From an uncultured Ignavibacteriota bacterium (GTDB lineage Bacteria > Bacteroidota > Ignavibacteria > UBA10030 > UBA8401), in contig CAIOTF010000018.1 in the NCBI GenBank assembly GCA_903861125.1, positions 19,778-83,777 on the forward strand: a stretch of DNA of 64,000 bases, in the 5' to 3' direction. The number at the start of each line of letters is the position of its first letter. Positions within the stretch are counted from its first letter, which is position 1. Positions 45,282 through 54,923 of the stretch are shown here, one piece after another. A model generated the notes under the pieces. The model searched no databases, had not been told where the DNA came from, and saw nothing but the letters and a program-made list of their open reading frames with translations. Both the position numbers and the translations under genes were made by a program.

Positions 45282-46160
45282 TTAGAATATCCATGTATAA
45301 CCGAACGTGACGGCAACTCCGACGTGCACCAGCAAAATTACAAACATAATAATGCTGAATGGAAGATGAACGACGTGCCAGTAATGGAATATTTCCTGAA
45401 CTTTTTCCAGCACGGCAATACGCTGCTGGAAAACAATATGGTCATTCACGATGGCAATGACCTTTTTCATTGAATGCTTATCGACCGAATATTTATTCAG
45501 CGTATTTCTAATCATCATGATCCTCCGTTTTTGCGAAAGATCGTTGATCAAAAGGTACCACAAAAGTTTCAGCAAACCCGCCTCTTCGATATGAGCCATC
45601 GGTTTTCCGAGTTCGCGCAGTGCCTTCACGGCCTGTTCGTTCAGCGCATAGGTTGTATGAAGCGAGTCGAGCATTTTCTGTCCGTTCTCTTCAAGTTCTT
45701 TCGCGCTCAATTCATTTCCTTCAATATTTTTCGGTATGTGCTGATATAAATATCGGCCAAGCAAACCGCTGAGTGCAACCGCGGACATACTCCAAAAACT
45801 GACGGCTACCAGTCCGCCAAATTTAAATGTGGTATGGTACAACACTAACACCGGACCAAGCAGGCAGAGGAAAATATGCACTTCAAGATAATGTTTGATC
45901 TTTCCGAACTGCCTGAATGCGCGAACTCTTTTTCTGCTGGAATACATTATTACGCCGATGGTGATCATTGCGGTTCCGATGATACCATACCCATGACTTT
46001 CAATTCCGGAAGGCTTTAGATCGTTATACCGTTCGTAAAACGGTCGTTCTTCCATTGGCAAGATGTAGTATTCTAAATTTCTGGCCAGAACAACAACTGC
46101 AGTAAAGACACCGATTGAGATAAGGAAAAAAAGAAAAAAGCGGTGCGAAAGAGGATTCAT
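45282..46160 (-). CDS. dihaem cytochrome b-type membrane protein
   Basis: 292 residues from the ATG at 46160; an open frame extends to 46250 without a plausible N-terminus. Predicted helices: about 5-25, 55-72, 95-112, 117-135 and 262-285. Two helices each hold a pair of His exactly 14 residues apart (H95/H109 and H265/H279), the geometry of two haems b stacked in a four-helix bundle as in NarI- or b561-like proteins. A ~115-residue charged soluble segment separates the third and last helices. It is the first gene of the cytochrome operon and is the natural quinol-to-cytochrome c link. The family name was not recognised. Confidence 0.75.
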   Translation of the reverse strand: MNPLSHRFFLFFLISIGVFTAVVVLARNLEYYILPMEERPFYERYNDLKPSGIESHGYGIIGTAMITIGVIMYSSRKRVRAFRQFGKIKHYLEVHIFLCLLGPVLVLYHTTFKFGGLVAVSFWSMSAVALSGLLGRYLYQHIPKNIEGNELSAKELEENGQKMLDSLHTTYALNEQAVKALRELGKPMAHIEEAGLLKLLWYLLINDLSQKRRIMMIRNTLNKYSVDKHSMKKVIAIVNDHIVFQQRIAVLEKVQEIFHYWHVVHLPFSIIMFVILLVHVGVAVTFGYTWIF

Positions 46161-46208
46161 GAGTGTAGTAGTGATAATTGAAAACGGACAATTTGGTTTA
46201 ATTAACAC

Positions 46209-46214
46209 ATTATA
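46209..46214 (-). promoter_or_regulatory. candidate -10 element of the cytochrome operon
   Basis: A perfect TATAAT on the minus strand, 49 bases ahead of the first gene of the operon. The -35 region 17 bases away (TTTCAA) is weak, so an activator may be needed. Confidence 0.4.
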
Positions 46215-46472
46215 GTGAATTTCAACGGTTTTTGAAAGAATTGAAGTCAAATATTTCGTTAAACAAGAGTAAATTGTCTGTAATTACTTTATTTCAATCG
46301 TTCTTGGCATTCTGAAATTAAAATCCGAATAGCGCTTATTAAATACGGGGCGGGATTACAACGAATCAACCACAGCATTATCACTGAGTGAAGATTGCTC
46401 TCTTATAGAATATTTTATTGAACTGAGATGGTTGCTCTTAGAGATTTTTTTTTAATCAAATGATTACTTTAC

Positions 46473-47639
46473 CTATTCCGAATTCATTCTGTATCCCGGA
46501 TAATGTTTTTCCAGGCAATGGGGACAAAATCCGTGCGATAAATTGGCATCGGAATGCTGATACATGTAGGTTTCAACTTGCTCCCAATATCCTTTGTCAT
46601 CCCTGATCTTTTTGCATTTTGAACAGATCGGGATGATACCTTCGAGGGTCTTTATCTTTTCGAGTGCAGACAATAATTTTTCATTCAGCTGATCCCGTTC
46701 ATGTTCTACATTCTTACGATCGGTGATATCGCGTACAAAACCATCTACCCGTATCGGTGTACCCTTATCGTCATACACAGTTTTACACTTATCAATTATC
46801 CATACAATGCCCCCATCGGGCCGCACAATTCGGCACTCCCTCACGGTAGATCCTTCCTTGACCCATTGTGTCCATGACGCTTGTGAGATTTCTCTGTCGT
46901 CAGGATGCACAATTTCTGCCCACAACATCGGATTTTCGTTAAAACTCCGCACAGTCCTTCCGTATATTCTTTCCACCGATTGGCTGACATAGTTAACCTT
47001 CATATCGGGCAGAAATAATGACCATATGATGTCCACCGATTCATCCACAATGCTGGAAAGATTTTTACTGATCTTCCGCATCTCTTCTTCCATTTTTTTT
47101 TGTTCGGTAATATCAAGCATTGAGATAAAACATTTTTCTCCCGTATCGTCCGCGGCACCGGTAAATTGAACGTGACGTGGATTGAGGCCTTCTATCTCAA
47201 CAATACCGAGGCACGATTCTTTTGCATTGGTATAAAACATTTTTCCTAAGAATAGTGCGAAAGTTTTCCGGGTTTCGGCGGAGAGGACAAAACCAAACTG
47301 ATAATTTAATACGTTCGAGCGTGTTTTGCCGATCATTTCGGCCCCGGTACGATTTGCCTGAATGATGCTCCCCTCTTTCGAAAGAATAAAGTATCCGGCC
47401 GGTGCAAAATCGAATAATGATAAATACTTATCCAATCCTTGCTGGGCGGTGCTATGTGCCAGGACCAGTTCATCATTTTGATTTTTCAGTTTATTCTGGC
47501 GCACATCCAGTTCGTTTATCAGTTTCAGTGCTTCGGATTCTAAATGGTGTGAAGCATCCGCTGACGTTTTACTGTTCAGCATCTCAGTTACCATTTGGCG
47601 AAGTTGTGCGATTACAGATTTGGAATCATTCACTATCAT
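46473..47639 (-). CDS. PAS-PAS signalling protein with C-terminal Cys domain
   Basis: 388 residues, no membrane segment. A coiled-coil N-terminus (1-70) is followed by two PAS domains (~72-190 and ~195-325, the second with the PAC end VDGFVRDITDRK). A short coiled coil then leads to a C-terminal domain of ~50 residues, GIIPICSKCKKIRDDKGYW...HGFCPHCLEKHYP. That Cys-rich tail is widespread on sensor proteins and receivers and may bind zinc. There is no kinase, cyclase or DNA-binding domain, so its output must be by protein contact. Confidence 0.85.
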   Translation of the reverse strand: MIVNDSKSVIAQLRQMVTEMLNSKTSADASHHLESEALKLINELDVRQNKLKNQNDELVLAHSTAQQGLDKYLSLFDFAPAGYFILSKEGSIIQANRTGAEMIGKTRSNVLNYQFGFVLSAETRKTFALFLGKMFYTNAKESCLGIVEIEGLNPRHVQFTGAADDTGEKCFISMLDITEQKKMEEEMRKISKNLSSIVDESVDIIWSLFLPDMKVNYVSQSVERIYGRTVRSFNENPMLWAEIVHPDDREISQASWTQWVKEGSTVRECRIVRPDGGIVWIIDKCKTVYDDKGTPIRVDGFVRDITDRKNVEHERDQLNEKLLSALEKIKTLEGIIPICSKCKKIRDDKGYWEQVETYMYQHSDANLSHGFCPHCLEKHYPGYRMNSE

Positions 47640-47768
47640 TTTTGTTCTCTGCTAATTGGATTTTTGTACTTTTGTAAATTATTTAAGATACGATACATCT
47701 GAAATACCTTAAGCAATGTCTCTCAAAGGGATACACATTGACGGAGAGGCATCGCTGATATTATTTTT

Positions 47769-48089
47769 CTAATTCCGCGACAATTCACGGGTCCGTACTG
47801 CAATTTCTTTACGAAGCGGGTGATTGCATATTATTCCACGTCCAAACAGTTTAGAAAATACGCATGTCGGATTGATAACAAGACACTCTACCATGTCTGC
47901 AGTGATATATTCTATAGCAATGCAGTGTTCAACTTCTTTCATATTTACCTTTTGGTGTGTGTTCATTGATTTTTCCAAAAACTCATCCATACTATACCAC
48001 TTTCCGGCTGTAAACGAAAATGTAATGAAATACATTGCTGCGAAGACGCAAAAAATAATACGTGTTGGCCTACACAAAACTTCCGTCAT
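47769..48089 (-). CDS. hypothetical protein with N-terminal hydrophobic segment
   Basis: 106 residues, not recognised. One hydrophobic segment near the N-terminus (IIFCVFAAMYFITFSF, ~11-26) could be a signal anchor. The rest is polar, with five cysteines in the chain. The start is an ATG. It has no conserved neighbour, and an open frame of similar size runs on the opposite strand, so it may not be a gene. Confidence 0.4.
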   Translation of the reverse strand: MTEVLCRPTRIIFCVFAAMYFITFSFTAGKWYSMDEFLEKSMNTHQKVNMKEVEHCIAIEYITADMVECLVINPTCVFSKLFGRGIICNHPLRKEIAVRTRELSRN

Positions 48090-48726
48090 TAAATAAACCA
48101 GATTCGCCGTTATCCCGCCAGGACCGATATCTGGTGCTTTTTACCAAATATTTTTAAAAGCGCTAATTATAAAGCAATAACCATACCATAAAACGACTGC
48201 CGATTTTTTTGACAAATTTGGCTATTTTTTGCTGAATGTCATCATAGTTTACAGATTTCGTATATTATTTTTTACAGTAGTGTAAATAAAAGTTTACCTA
48301 AACACTGTCCGTGTTACATTTTTTAGCAAAGTCAGTTCGTAACGGATAGAGGCAGCAACGTTTCCATAAATTGAATGCATATAAGCAGGACCGTATTGGC
48401 AGACACCTTAATACCATAGGCAATTCTGTTAAGCCGCGTATGATACAGTGCGAACGATAGCAGCCGATGAATCAAAATCGTTGAGATTGAAGGAGAAAAT
48501 GTTTCTACACGGCTTGCGGACAAATGAAAGGAGTGAAATATTTGTATTGATAGAAGATTATCCGTCGAACCCTGAGGAGCGGACTAAATTAAAAAGCTCT
48601 CGGTATTGTGAGAGCTTTGTCTTACTGGGTCACCATACGGACCTATGTTGGCTCTACGACTGGTAGGATAGCGTGAACGTGAATCATCTTTTGATAGGAT
48701 GATTATTACTGATGTGGGAATATATA
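48090..48726. other. intergenic region without a supported gene
   Basis: About 640 bases, AT-rich, with scattered short frames on both strands, none with recognisable motifs. The only structure is the hairpin at 48588-48618, listed separately. Confidence 0.5.
48588..48618 (-). terminator. terminator hairpin downstream of the TIGR03790-type gene
   Basis: 9-bp perfect stem AAAGCTCTC (48593-48601) with 48610-48618, 8-base loop, followed on the minus strand by TTTTTAATTT. It is the first good terminator downstream of the secreted protein gene that ends at 48865. Confidence 0.6.
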
Positions 48727-48767
48727 TTGTCACTCTGACAATGGACAACCTATTTTTCTGATGTCTC
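48727..48767 (-). repeat. dispersed intergenic repeat, copy C (one end only)
   Basis: On the minus strand GAGACATCAGAAAAATAGG leads into TTGTCCATTGTC, matching the first ~30 bases of copy B (GAGACTTCTGAATAAT...TTGTCCATTGTT). The remainder of the element is missing. Its outer end abuts the sorting-domain relic at 48768-48815. Confidence 0.55.
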
Positions 48768-48815
48768 TAACAATATATTTCGTATCTGCGTTTTCCCTGA
48801 TGAAGATAGCCGTGC
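48750..48815 (-). pseudogene. relic of a type IX sorting-domain 3' end
   Basis: Reads ARLSSSGKTQIRNILLETSEK then TAG in one frame. The first 16 codons match the end of the intact sorting domain of the adjacent gene (ARLSSSGKTQMRKMLLMK). The last codons come from the end of dispersed repeat copy C, so the relic is truncated by it. It lies 49 bases past the stop of the intact gene, separated by a CCCG/CGGG palindrome. Confidence 0.7.
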
Positions 48816-48864
48816 ATCCCGAAAAACGGGACATCGGGACGCTTTGATTGAATGATTTCCGTTA

Positions 48865-50586
48865 TTACTTCATCAACAACATTTTTCTCATTTGCGTTTT
48901 GCCCGACGATGATAACCTAGCAAAGTAAATACCGCTGGATAATCTTTCGCCGTCGAACTGCACGGTATATGATCCCGCCTCTTTCACTTCGTTCACTAAT
49001 GTTGCCACCTCTCTTCCGAGGGCGTCATACACGTACAGTGTTGTGAAACTGTTCTCCGACAACTGATAGTTGATCGCAGTTGATGGATTGAACGGATTGG
49101 GATAATTCTGCTGAAGTGCAAATTCTTTTGGTTCGATTGCTGCAGTCACTGTAACAATGTGCGAATATGTATATTTTCCATCGCGGTCGATCTGTTTTAA
49201 GCGGTATGAAGTTTTCCCGTTTGCAGATTTATCGGTGAAGGAATATGATTTGGGTGCGTTGGTTGTGCCGTTTCCTTCAACGAAGCCGATCTTGCTCCAT
49301 TTGTCATCCCTCCCAACGGGATCGTTGATCGTCTCCGCTCGGGATGACATTGCACTTTTTTCCATTGCTCTTTCGATTTCAAAGCCGTAGTTGTTTGTTT
49401 CGGTTGCTGTTTTCCAGTTCAGCGTAACGGCGTCCTTTTCGGTTGACGCGGTGAACAATGCCAGTTCCACCGGCATACTGTACTCTCCGATATCTGCCGG
49501 AAGGCGGGCAGAGATCAACCTGAATTTCGGATCTCCAATAATAACGTCCATCCACGACAAATATGGGGAGGCGCTATAAAACGATTCTGCCACCGTATAT
49601 CCGCTGGTGTACAGATCGAAGAGAACGGAAACATCGGCAATCGCGCTTGAATACGGTTCGTACACGTACCCTTTTGCCGCCGTAATTCCTTCGGCGATAA
49701 GATCGGCGATCAACGATTGACCGTACACGGCCGGAGCATTGAACGTTCTTGCGGATGTAGAAACGTACGTTTCTGCAATGGCACCCGGCAACCAGGTGTT
49801 GTTCAGCAGACCGTGGAATGAATGATGTGCGTCGTTGCTTCCCCAACCGGTGTATCCCAACACATTCTGCTGGTTGGTTACATATGTTGCTGTGCTGTCC
49901 AGCATAACGGACAATCCCCGTGCAGAAAGCAAGGTGGCGCTTATCTTCATATTATCATTCAAATTCTGGTAACCGCCAGACCTGGTCGGGTCCTGATCGA
50001 GCACAAATTTCCCTGCCGCCGGCGGACTTATGGCAGAACCGGCGGATTGGTCGATAATTCTTGTTATGTCGGCAAAGGAATAACCATCCAGCCGAGTGAC
50101 TAGATAAATGCCGTATCGCGTACGGGTAAAATCATCGCGCTGAAGATAATACGGAGAGTACAAAACGCCGTATCTCTGAATGTTGTCGGCATACGGTCCG
50201 AGGATAAGAGATAATTCACTTTCTACCGAGGCGGCTTCCATCAGGTCAGTGCGTTTTATTTTTAAGGGAACGCCTTTGGTTGTGACAAGATAATTAATAC
50301 TGTCGGCGATGTGGTTTTCGGTAAGGTACGCCTCAACCTGCCGGCGCAGATCTTGGAACTGATTACTATCAATCTCTTCCGTAACCGGAACAGATATGCG
50401 GATGATATTCAGTGCCGGAATATACCGTTGGCTGACAAAATATGTTCCTATACTATCTGAAATTGTACTATTTCTGTTGATGATTACCGCAACATCCTTA
50501 TATGACGCTGTCTGGCAGCGCAGAATACCGGCGATGACCAGAATCAAAAATAAAAAAGAGACCCCGCGTGCATGAATTTTAGTCAT
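48865..50586 (-). CDS. TIGR03790-type secreted protein with type IX sorting domain
   Basis: 573 residues from the ATG at 50586 (the frame extends to 50667). A signal peptide (SFLFLILVIAGIL) precedes a ~370-residue domain with VAVIINRNSTISDSIGTYF, RQVEAYLTENHIADSINYLVTTKGVPLKI and GYTGWGSNDAH, features of the uncharacterised TIGR03790 family. Then comes a fibronectin-like segment (VTLNWKTATETNNYGFEIERA) and the sorting domain (FALQQNYPNPFNPSTAINY...LSSGIYFARLSSSGKTQMRKMLLMK). It is secreted through the type IX system and cleaved at the surface. The function of the main domain is unknown. Confidence 0.85.
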   Translation of the reverse strand: MTKIHARGVSFLFLILVIAGILRCQTASYKDVAVIINRNSTISDSIGTYFVSQRYIPALNIIRISVPVTEEIDSNQFQDLRRQVEAYLTENHIADSINYLVTTKGVPLKIKRTDLMEAASVESELSLILGPYADNIQRYGVLYSPYYLQRDDFTRTRYGIYLVTRLDGYSFADITRIIDQSAGSAISPPAAGKFVLDQDPTRSGGYQNLNDNMKISATLLSARGLSVMLDSTATYVTNQQNVLGYTGWGSNDAHHSFHGLLNNTWLPGAIAETYVSTSARTFNAPAVYGQSLIADLIAEGITAAKGYVYEPYSSAIADVSVLFDLYTSGYTVAESFYSASPYLSWMDVIIGDPKFRLISARLPADIGEYSMPVELALFTASTEKDAVTLNWKTATETNNYGFEIERAMEKSAMSSRAETINDPVGRDDKWSKIGFVEGNGTTNAPKSYSFTDKSANGKTSYRLKQIDRDGKYTYSHIVTVTAAIEPKEFALQQNYPNPFNPSTAINYQLSENSFTTLYVYDALGREVATLVNEVKEAGSYTVQFDGERLSSGIYFARLSSSGKTQMRKMLLMK

Positions 50587-51470
50587 ACTCTGCTCCGCTA
50601 AATTTATAATATGTAACAGTGTTAATACGATTCTCTTGTTTGAGTAAACCAAATACGGTGCCACCATTTATGGCGTAAAAAACAGAAAAAAAGCAATGTC
50701 GCGTTAACGATTGTGTCCAAAATTTTATTTGTGTTTAGAATTTTTACAAACGGTTCGCTTTGGCACAAGTTCTACAGCAACAATGTTCGGCTGCTCAACT
50801 AATGATGAATCCAAATAATCCGGGTTTCTGAAGACATGTATTAAACCTGACAGAGAAAACAGTGTGAAATTGGATTCTCGTAGTCATAAATAATATTTGG
50901 GCAATGGAGGAACTTTTAATTTTTTCGATGTGCGGATGTGTTATCCGCCTTAACGTAATCAAAAGCGTTGTTGCTGTAGGATATTGATGCTGTGCTTGAT
51001 TGCGACTGAATATAGTACTACGCATGTGAAATGAACTATAGATATTCACATTGAACCTTCCAGTTTTCCGGAACGTACTTCAGCGATAGATTCTCGACCG
51101 CCGAGACCTTCCGTTGGTGGTTATGCTCTCAAGTATAAAAACCGGGTACACGCTCTCACAAATATTGCGCCGCTCCCAATATCACACGCACTTTCTCTGC
51201 GAAGTTTCAGGGTGAGCAACAATAGTAAGGTACTGTCCGATATGTACAATAGTAGAAAAAAAGATTTACTTAGGCAATACTCCAGGCAGTGTATCTTTAA
51301 AATAATACATGAAAATCCGATTTCATCATTCGTATCATTTTACCGGAAAACCTATGCTGAGCAGATGAGAATATCTAACATTAAGAGGGGGAAAGAAGAG
51401 GAATTAGCCTTATAAAATATTGTTATTGCTGCGATTTCGTGATTGGGCGCCTTAAGAGTAGAAATTATAC
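50587..51470. other. intergenic region without a supported gene
   Basis: About 880 bases between divergent-looking units. Short frames occur at 50795-51049 (minus) and 51212-51415 (plus, 67 codons, lysine/arginine-rich), but neither shows a ribosome-binding site or recognised motif. Nothing else is seen. Confidence 0.5.
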
Positions 51471-51507
51471 CGGCATACAGTTCAATTAAATCGAACTGCA
51501 TGCCGGG
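51471..51507 (-). terminator. terminator of the chemotaxis genes
   Basis: Stem of about 14 bp with one mismatch (CCGGCATaCAGTTC at 51471-51484 with GAACTGcATGCCGG at 51494-51507), then TATAATTTCT on the minus strand. It lies 21 bases past the MCP stop. Confidence 0.7.
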
Positions 51508-51527
51508 TATTGAAAATACAACACGTG

Positions 51528-53258
51528 TTAATATTGTTCTACCAGATGCCCGTTCTCCGAGACCGCTTTTTTCGATTTCTGCTGACTTGGCTTTCGGACG
51601 ACCGTTTCTTTCTTTGTCTGCTGATGAGTTGCGGAGCCGCCGAGATTGAATTTCTCCAACAGCTGCTGCAGATTTTCTGTTAACCGGTTCAGATCCTCCG
51701 CCGTCTTGGCAATCTGCTGAACGCCGCTTGCGCTTTCCTGCGTTACCGTGCTGATTGCTTCAACATTCTTGCTGATCTGTTCGCTGGCGCTGGATTGCTG
51801 TTCGCTTGCTGCTGCGATCTGACTGACCATATCCGCAACCGTTTGAGCGTTGCCAACAATACCAAGCAGCATCTGTCCGGCCTTCTCCGCAAGCGTGATC
51901 CCCTTGCCGACTTCTTCCGTTCCTTTATCCATGGAGGTCACAGCCTGGTTCGTATCGGCCTGGATTTGTTTGATCATCGATGCAATTTCTTTTGTTGCTT
52001 TCGATGTGCGTTCTGCCAATTTTCGTACTTCATCGGCAACAACCGCGAAACCTCTTCCCTGTTCGCCGGCGCGGGCCGCTTCGATCGCTGCGTTCAGCGC
52101 AAGCAGGTTGGTCTGATCTGCGATATCATCAATTACGCCGATGATCTCTCCGATCTTGTCGCTTGAAGCACCTAACACTTTTACCTGATCCGCCGATTGA
52201 TTGACGACATCCGATATTCGCTTCATTCCTTTAATCGTATCATCGACAACCGTACCGCCTGCGTTTGCGCTGTCTTTTGCTTCTTTTGCGCCATCGGCCA
52301 CTTTGCGGATATTGCCGTTGGTTTCGCCGAGTGTTTTGGTCATCTCTTCAACTGCGGTGGCAACTTCGGCTGCCTGCGAACTTTGTTCCTGCGCGCCGGC
52401 GGCCATCTGTTCGGTGGATGAACTGATCTCGGTGCTTGCGCTTGCAACGGCTGACGATGCTTCGGAGACCTGCACTAATGTTTCTTTTATTGACGTAACA
52501 AACTTGTCGAACGAACGCTGGAGCCCTCCGATCTCATCCTTCCGTACGCTATTGAACTGATTGTTCAGATCGGCATTGTCGATATTGGCGATCAATTCTT
52601 TCACCGGAGCGGTGATAATCCGCGAGATAAAGAATCCGAGCGCAATGGCAATAAGTACGCCGATAACAACCACGGTAAACATTACTGTTTGCGCTGCACT
52701 TGCATCTACTGTGTTGCTATCTGATTTTCCTTTTGCCGCCGTTACTTTTGCATCGACCATTTTATCGATGATGGCTTGTTCGCGTGCGGCGGATTTTTTC
52801 ATATCCCCTTGCAGCAATGCCATTGCCTCCTGGTCTTTATTTGCTTTTGCATAAGTATTAAGAAGATCCAAATGTTTCGCATATTCAACGCGGGACTCTT
52901 TGAATTCGGCGAACATCTCCTGCATTTCCTTACTGACGATCGTTTTTTCGAATTCGCCCGAAATTTTGTTGATGTTTTCCCGATACGATTCGATCTTGCT
53001 GATAAATTCGTTCATTTCTTCGTCATTCTTTGCAAGAATAAGATCACGGGTATTGACGCGAATCCGCTGGAAGTTCACGGCGATATCCGACATCTGACCG
53101 AGCGGTACGGTATAGCTTTCGTACAGCAAGGTATCGGCGGTGTCAGCATCCTGTAATTTTACGTAACCAAAATATCCGACAAATGCCGCGATACCGGCTA
53201 CAACAAGAAAACTGGAGATCAGTTTTGTTCCTATTTGAAGATCTAAAAACCATTTCAT
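51528..53258 (-). CDS. methyl-accepting chemotaxis protein
   Basis: 576 residues from the ATG at 53258, supported by AAGGAG eight bases upstream; the frame extends further to 53324 without support. Transmembrane helix 1 (~12-30), a four-helix-bundle periplasmic sensor (~31-185) and transmembrane helix 2 (~188-208) are followed by HAMP. A long cytoplasmic signalling domain then carries the conserved hairpin tip [20 protein letters not shown] and the [18 protein letters not shown] block. The short polar C-terminal tail has no NWETF-type CheR-binding pentapeptide. It transmits an unknown periplasmic stimulus to CheA via CheW, encoded upstream. Confidence 0.95.
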   Translation of the reverse strand: MKWFLDLQIGTKLISSFLVVAGIAAFVGYFGYVKLQDADTADTLLYESYTVPLGQMSDIAVNFQRIRVNTRDLILAKNDEEMNEFISKIESYRENINKISGEFEKTIVSKEMQEMFAEFKESRVEYAKHLDLLNTYAKANKDQEAMALLQGDMKKSAAREQAIIDKMVDAKVTAAKGKSDSNTVDASAAQTVMFTVVVIGVLIAIALGFFISRIITAPVKELIANIDNADLNNQFNSVRKDEIGGLQRSFDKFVTSIKETLVQVSEASSAVASASTEISSSTEQMAAGAQEQSSQAAEVATAVEEMTKTLGETNGNIRKVADGAKEAKDSANAGGTVVDDTIKGMKRISDVVNQSADQVKVLGASSDKIGEIIGVIDDIADQTNLLALNAAIEAARAGEQGRGFAVVADEVRKLAERTSKATKEIASMIKQIQADTNQAVTSMDKGTEEVGKGITLAEKAGQMLLGIVGNAQTVADMVSQIAAASEQQSSASEQISKNVEAISTVTQESASGVQQIAKTAEDLNRLTENLQQLLEKFNLGGSATHQQTKKETVVRKPSQQKSKKAVSENGHLVEQY

Positions 53259-53380
53259 GACCGTACTCCTTATAATTGTTATTGTGGTGTATTTGCGTTT
53301 TTTTTTATGCCGTTGCAACTTCAATACATTTGGATCTGTTCTTTCCTTGTTCGTTGTGATACTTACCGAATCATCAGCTG

Positions 53381-53878
53381 TTATGCAGCCAGTGCTTCCA
53401 TCTCTTTGTGTTCTTCGGTTGTCAGCACCCGTTCGAGGTCCAGAAGTATGAGCAGACGGTCCTCTAATTTTGCGATCGCCGTAATATAGTCCGCATCGAT
53501 GCCTGCGATGATCGGCGGAGGCGGTTCCGTTATGCTCCTCTGTATGCGCAATACTTCGCTCACGGCGTCAACAACAAACCCAAGCACTTTACCGCTCAGT
53601 TCAACGATGATGATGCGTGAATGCTTATCTTTTTCCTTCCGCGCCATTCCAAAGCGACGGCGCAGATCGATGATCGGAATGACCTTTCCGCGAAGATTGA
53701 TCACACCGTCGACATATTCCGGAGTATTCGGAACGCGGGTTACATCGACCATACGGTTGATCTCCTGTACTTTCAGGATATCGACGCCGAACTCCTCTTC
53801 GCCGATATTGAAACTGACAAGCTGCAGCAGTTCATCCGTCTTTATTTGTTTCGAGGCTGCTTCTGTTGATGTGTCCAT
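53381..53878 (-). CDS. cheW: chemotaxis adaptor CheW
   Basis: 165 residues. Couples receptors to the CheA kinase. Matches CheW along its length: [54 protein letters not shown] and [11 protein letters not shown]. It lies 122 bases upstream of the MCP gene on the same strand. No cheA, cheR or cheB gene is in the window, so the main chemotaxis operon must be elsewhere. Confidence 0.95.
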   Translation of the reverse strand: MDTSTEAASKQIKTDELLQLVSFNIGEEEFGVDILKVQEINRMVDVTRVPNTPEYVDGVINLRGKVIPIIDLRRRFGMARKEKDKHSRIIIVELSGKVLGFVVDAVSEVLRIQRSITEPPPPIIAGIDADYITAIAKLEDRLLILLDLERVLTTEEHKEMEALAA

Positions 53879-53968
53879 ATGTTCTCTCTCTTCCTTTCGT
53901 GATTATGAATACTGTTCGTGTTTTTCGTTTTTCCTGGTCCGACAAATTGCCGCATTTTACATGACGGC

Positions 53969-54355
53969 CTATGCCAATAAAGACTTTACCCTGCCTTCAA
54001 TTTGATCGAGTCCGAAAGGTTTATCGATGTAATCGCTGCACCCGAGACGCATAAGACGCACCACCAGGTCTTTGTATCCGAACCCGGTTATTACCAGCAT
54101 GGGCATACGTTTATCGAACTTTCGGATCGCACGGATAAGGCCTTCGCCATCCATCCCCGGCATTTGAATATCGGTGATCAACAAGTCAATGGGTGTTCCT
54201 TCGCGATAACAGGTGCAGGCAACATACAATGCTTCTGTTCCAGTCTTCGCCTTTGTAACACGGTATCCTTTCCTGTGGAAAAGGAACTGCAGAGAACTGA
54301 GCAGACATTCTTCGTCCTCTGCAATGAGTATGTGCGACTGTTCTGTTTCCGGCAT
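53969..54355 (-). CDS. single-domain response regulator (CheY-like)
   Basis: 128 residues, a stand-alone receiver. It has the acidic pair EDEE (14-17), the phospho-acceptor Asp in LLITDIQMPGMDG, Thr in LVITGFG and Lys in DYIDKPFG. Without an output domain it acts by protein contact, most likely on the flagellar motor or a gliding/pili target, or in a phosphorelay. It sits 90 bases upstream of cheW on the same strand. Confidence 0.9.
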   Translation of the reverse strand: MPETEQSHILIAEDEECLLSSLQFLFHRKGYRVTKAKTGTEALYVACTCYREGTPIDLLITDIQMPGMDGEGLIRAIRKFDKRMPMLVITGFGYKDLVVRLMRLGCSDYIDKPFGLDQIEGRVKSLLA

Positions 54356-54923
54356 TGTATTTCTGTCCTTACATTAATATTGTACCGCTTCATGTAATCA
54401 TCCGGCAAAAACAATGCCAACAAATACCAGAGGAGGAACTGTTCTTTTTACGCTGAAAGCATGAATTATAGGAAAATTAATACGAAGGGGCGGTGTGAAT
54501 TATTTCGACAGCACTTGTGATGGATTATGGAAACAAACGAAGGATTGCAGCGATACAGCAACGTAAAAAAAAGTGACGGTGCCGATAATTTTGACACCAC
54601 CCCCACTGCGGCGGTTCACATAAGACGGGCAATTGTTCATGGAATTGCGAATAAACTTTCACTTCAGCGTTACAAACGTTTATCACATTGAGCGGATTGG
54701 TAGGATAGAATTGAAAATACACAAGTAGCGCCTACGGCTTGTAACGTAGAGGATCGCAGAGCAAATCCGCATCATGCACAAAGAGTCATAGGGCCCGGAT
54801 GTGTGAACTTGTTTCGCTTTACGGTTTTCTTTTTTATCTCATTTGGATCTCCGGCAATGGCATTTGGGAAGCTGCTTGTCGCAGTACAAACGAGGGAGCC
54901 TATTTACTGACATTTGGTGATTT
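54356..54923. other. intergenic region with a possible sorting-domain relic
   Basis: About 570 bases without a supported gene. Near 54680-54720 the minus strand reads FYPTNPLNVIN, which resembles a damaged NYPNPFNP start of a type IX sorting domain, and the bases between 54600 and 54680 have no intact continuation. Otherwise nothing is recognised. Confidence 0.35.

Noticed and set aside
48448..48666. 72-codon plus-strand frame
   Set aside because: Contains the terminator hairpin at 48588-48618 and has no recognisable features.
50757..50780. TGGCAC resembling a sigma-54 -24 element
   Set aside because: No TTGC-type -12 element at the required spacing and no gene start suitably placed.
51212..51415. 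67-codon plus-strand frame, Lys/Arg-rich
   Set aside because: No ribosome-binding site, no motif, isolated in a gene-poor region; left as intergenic.
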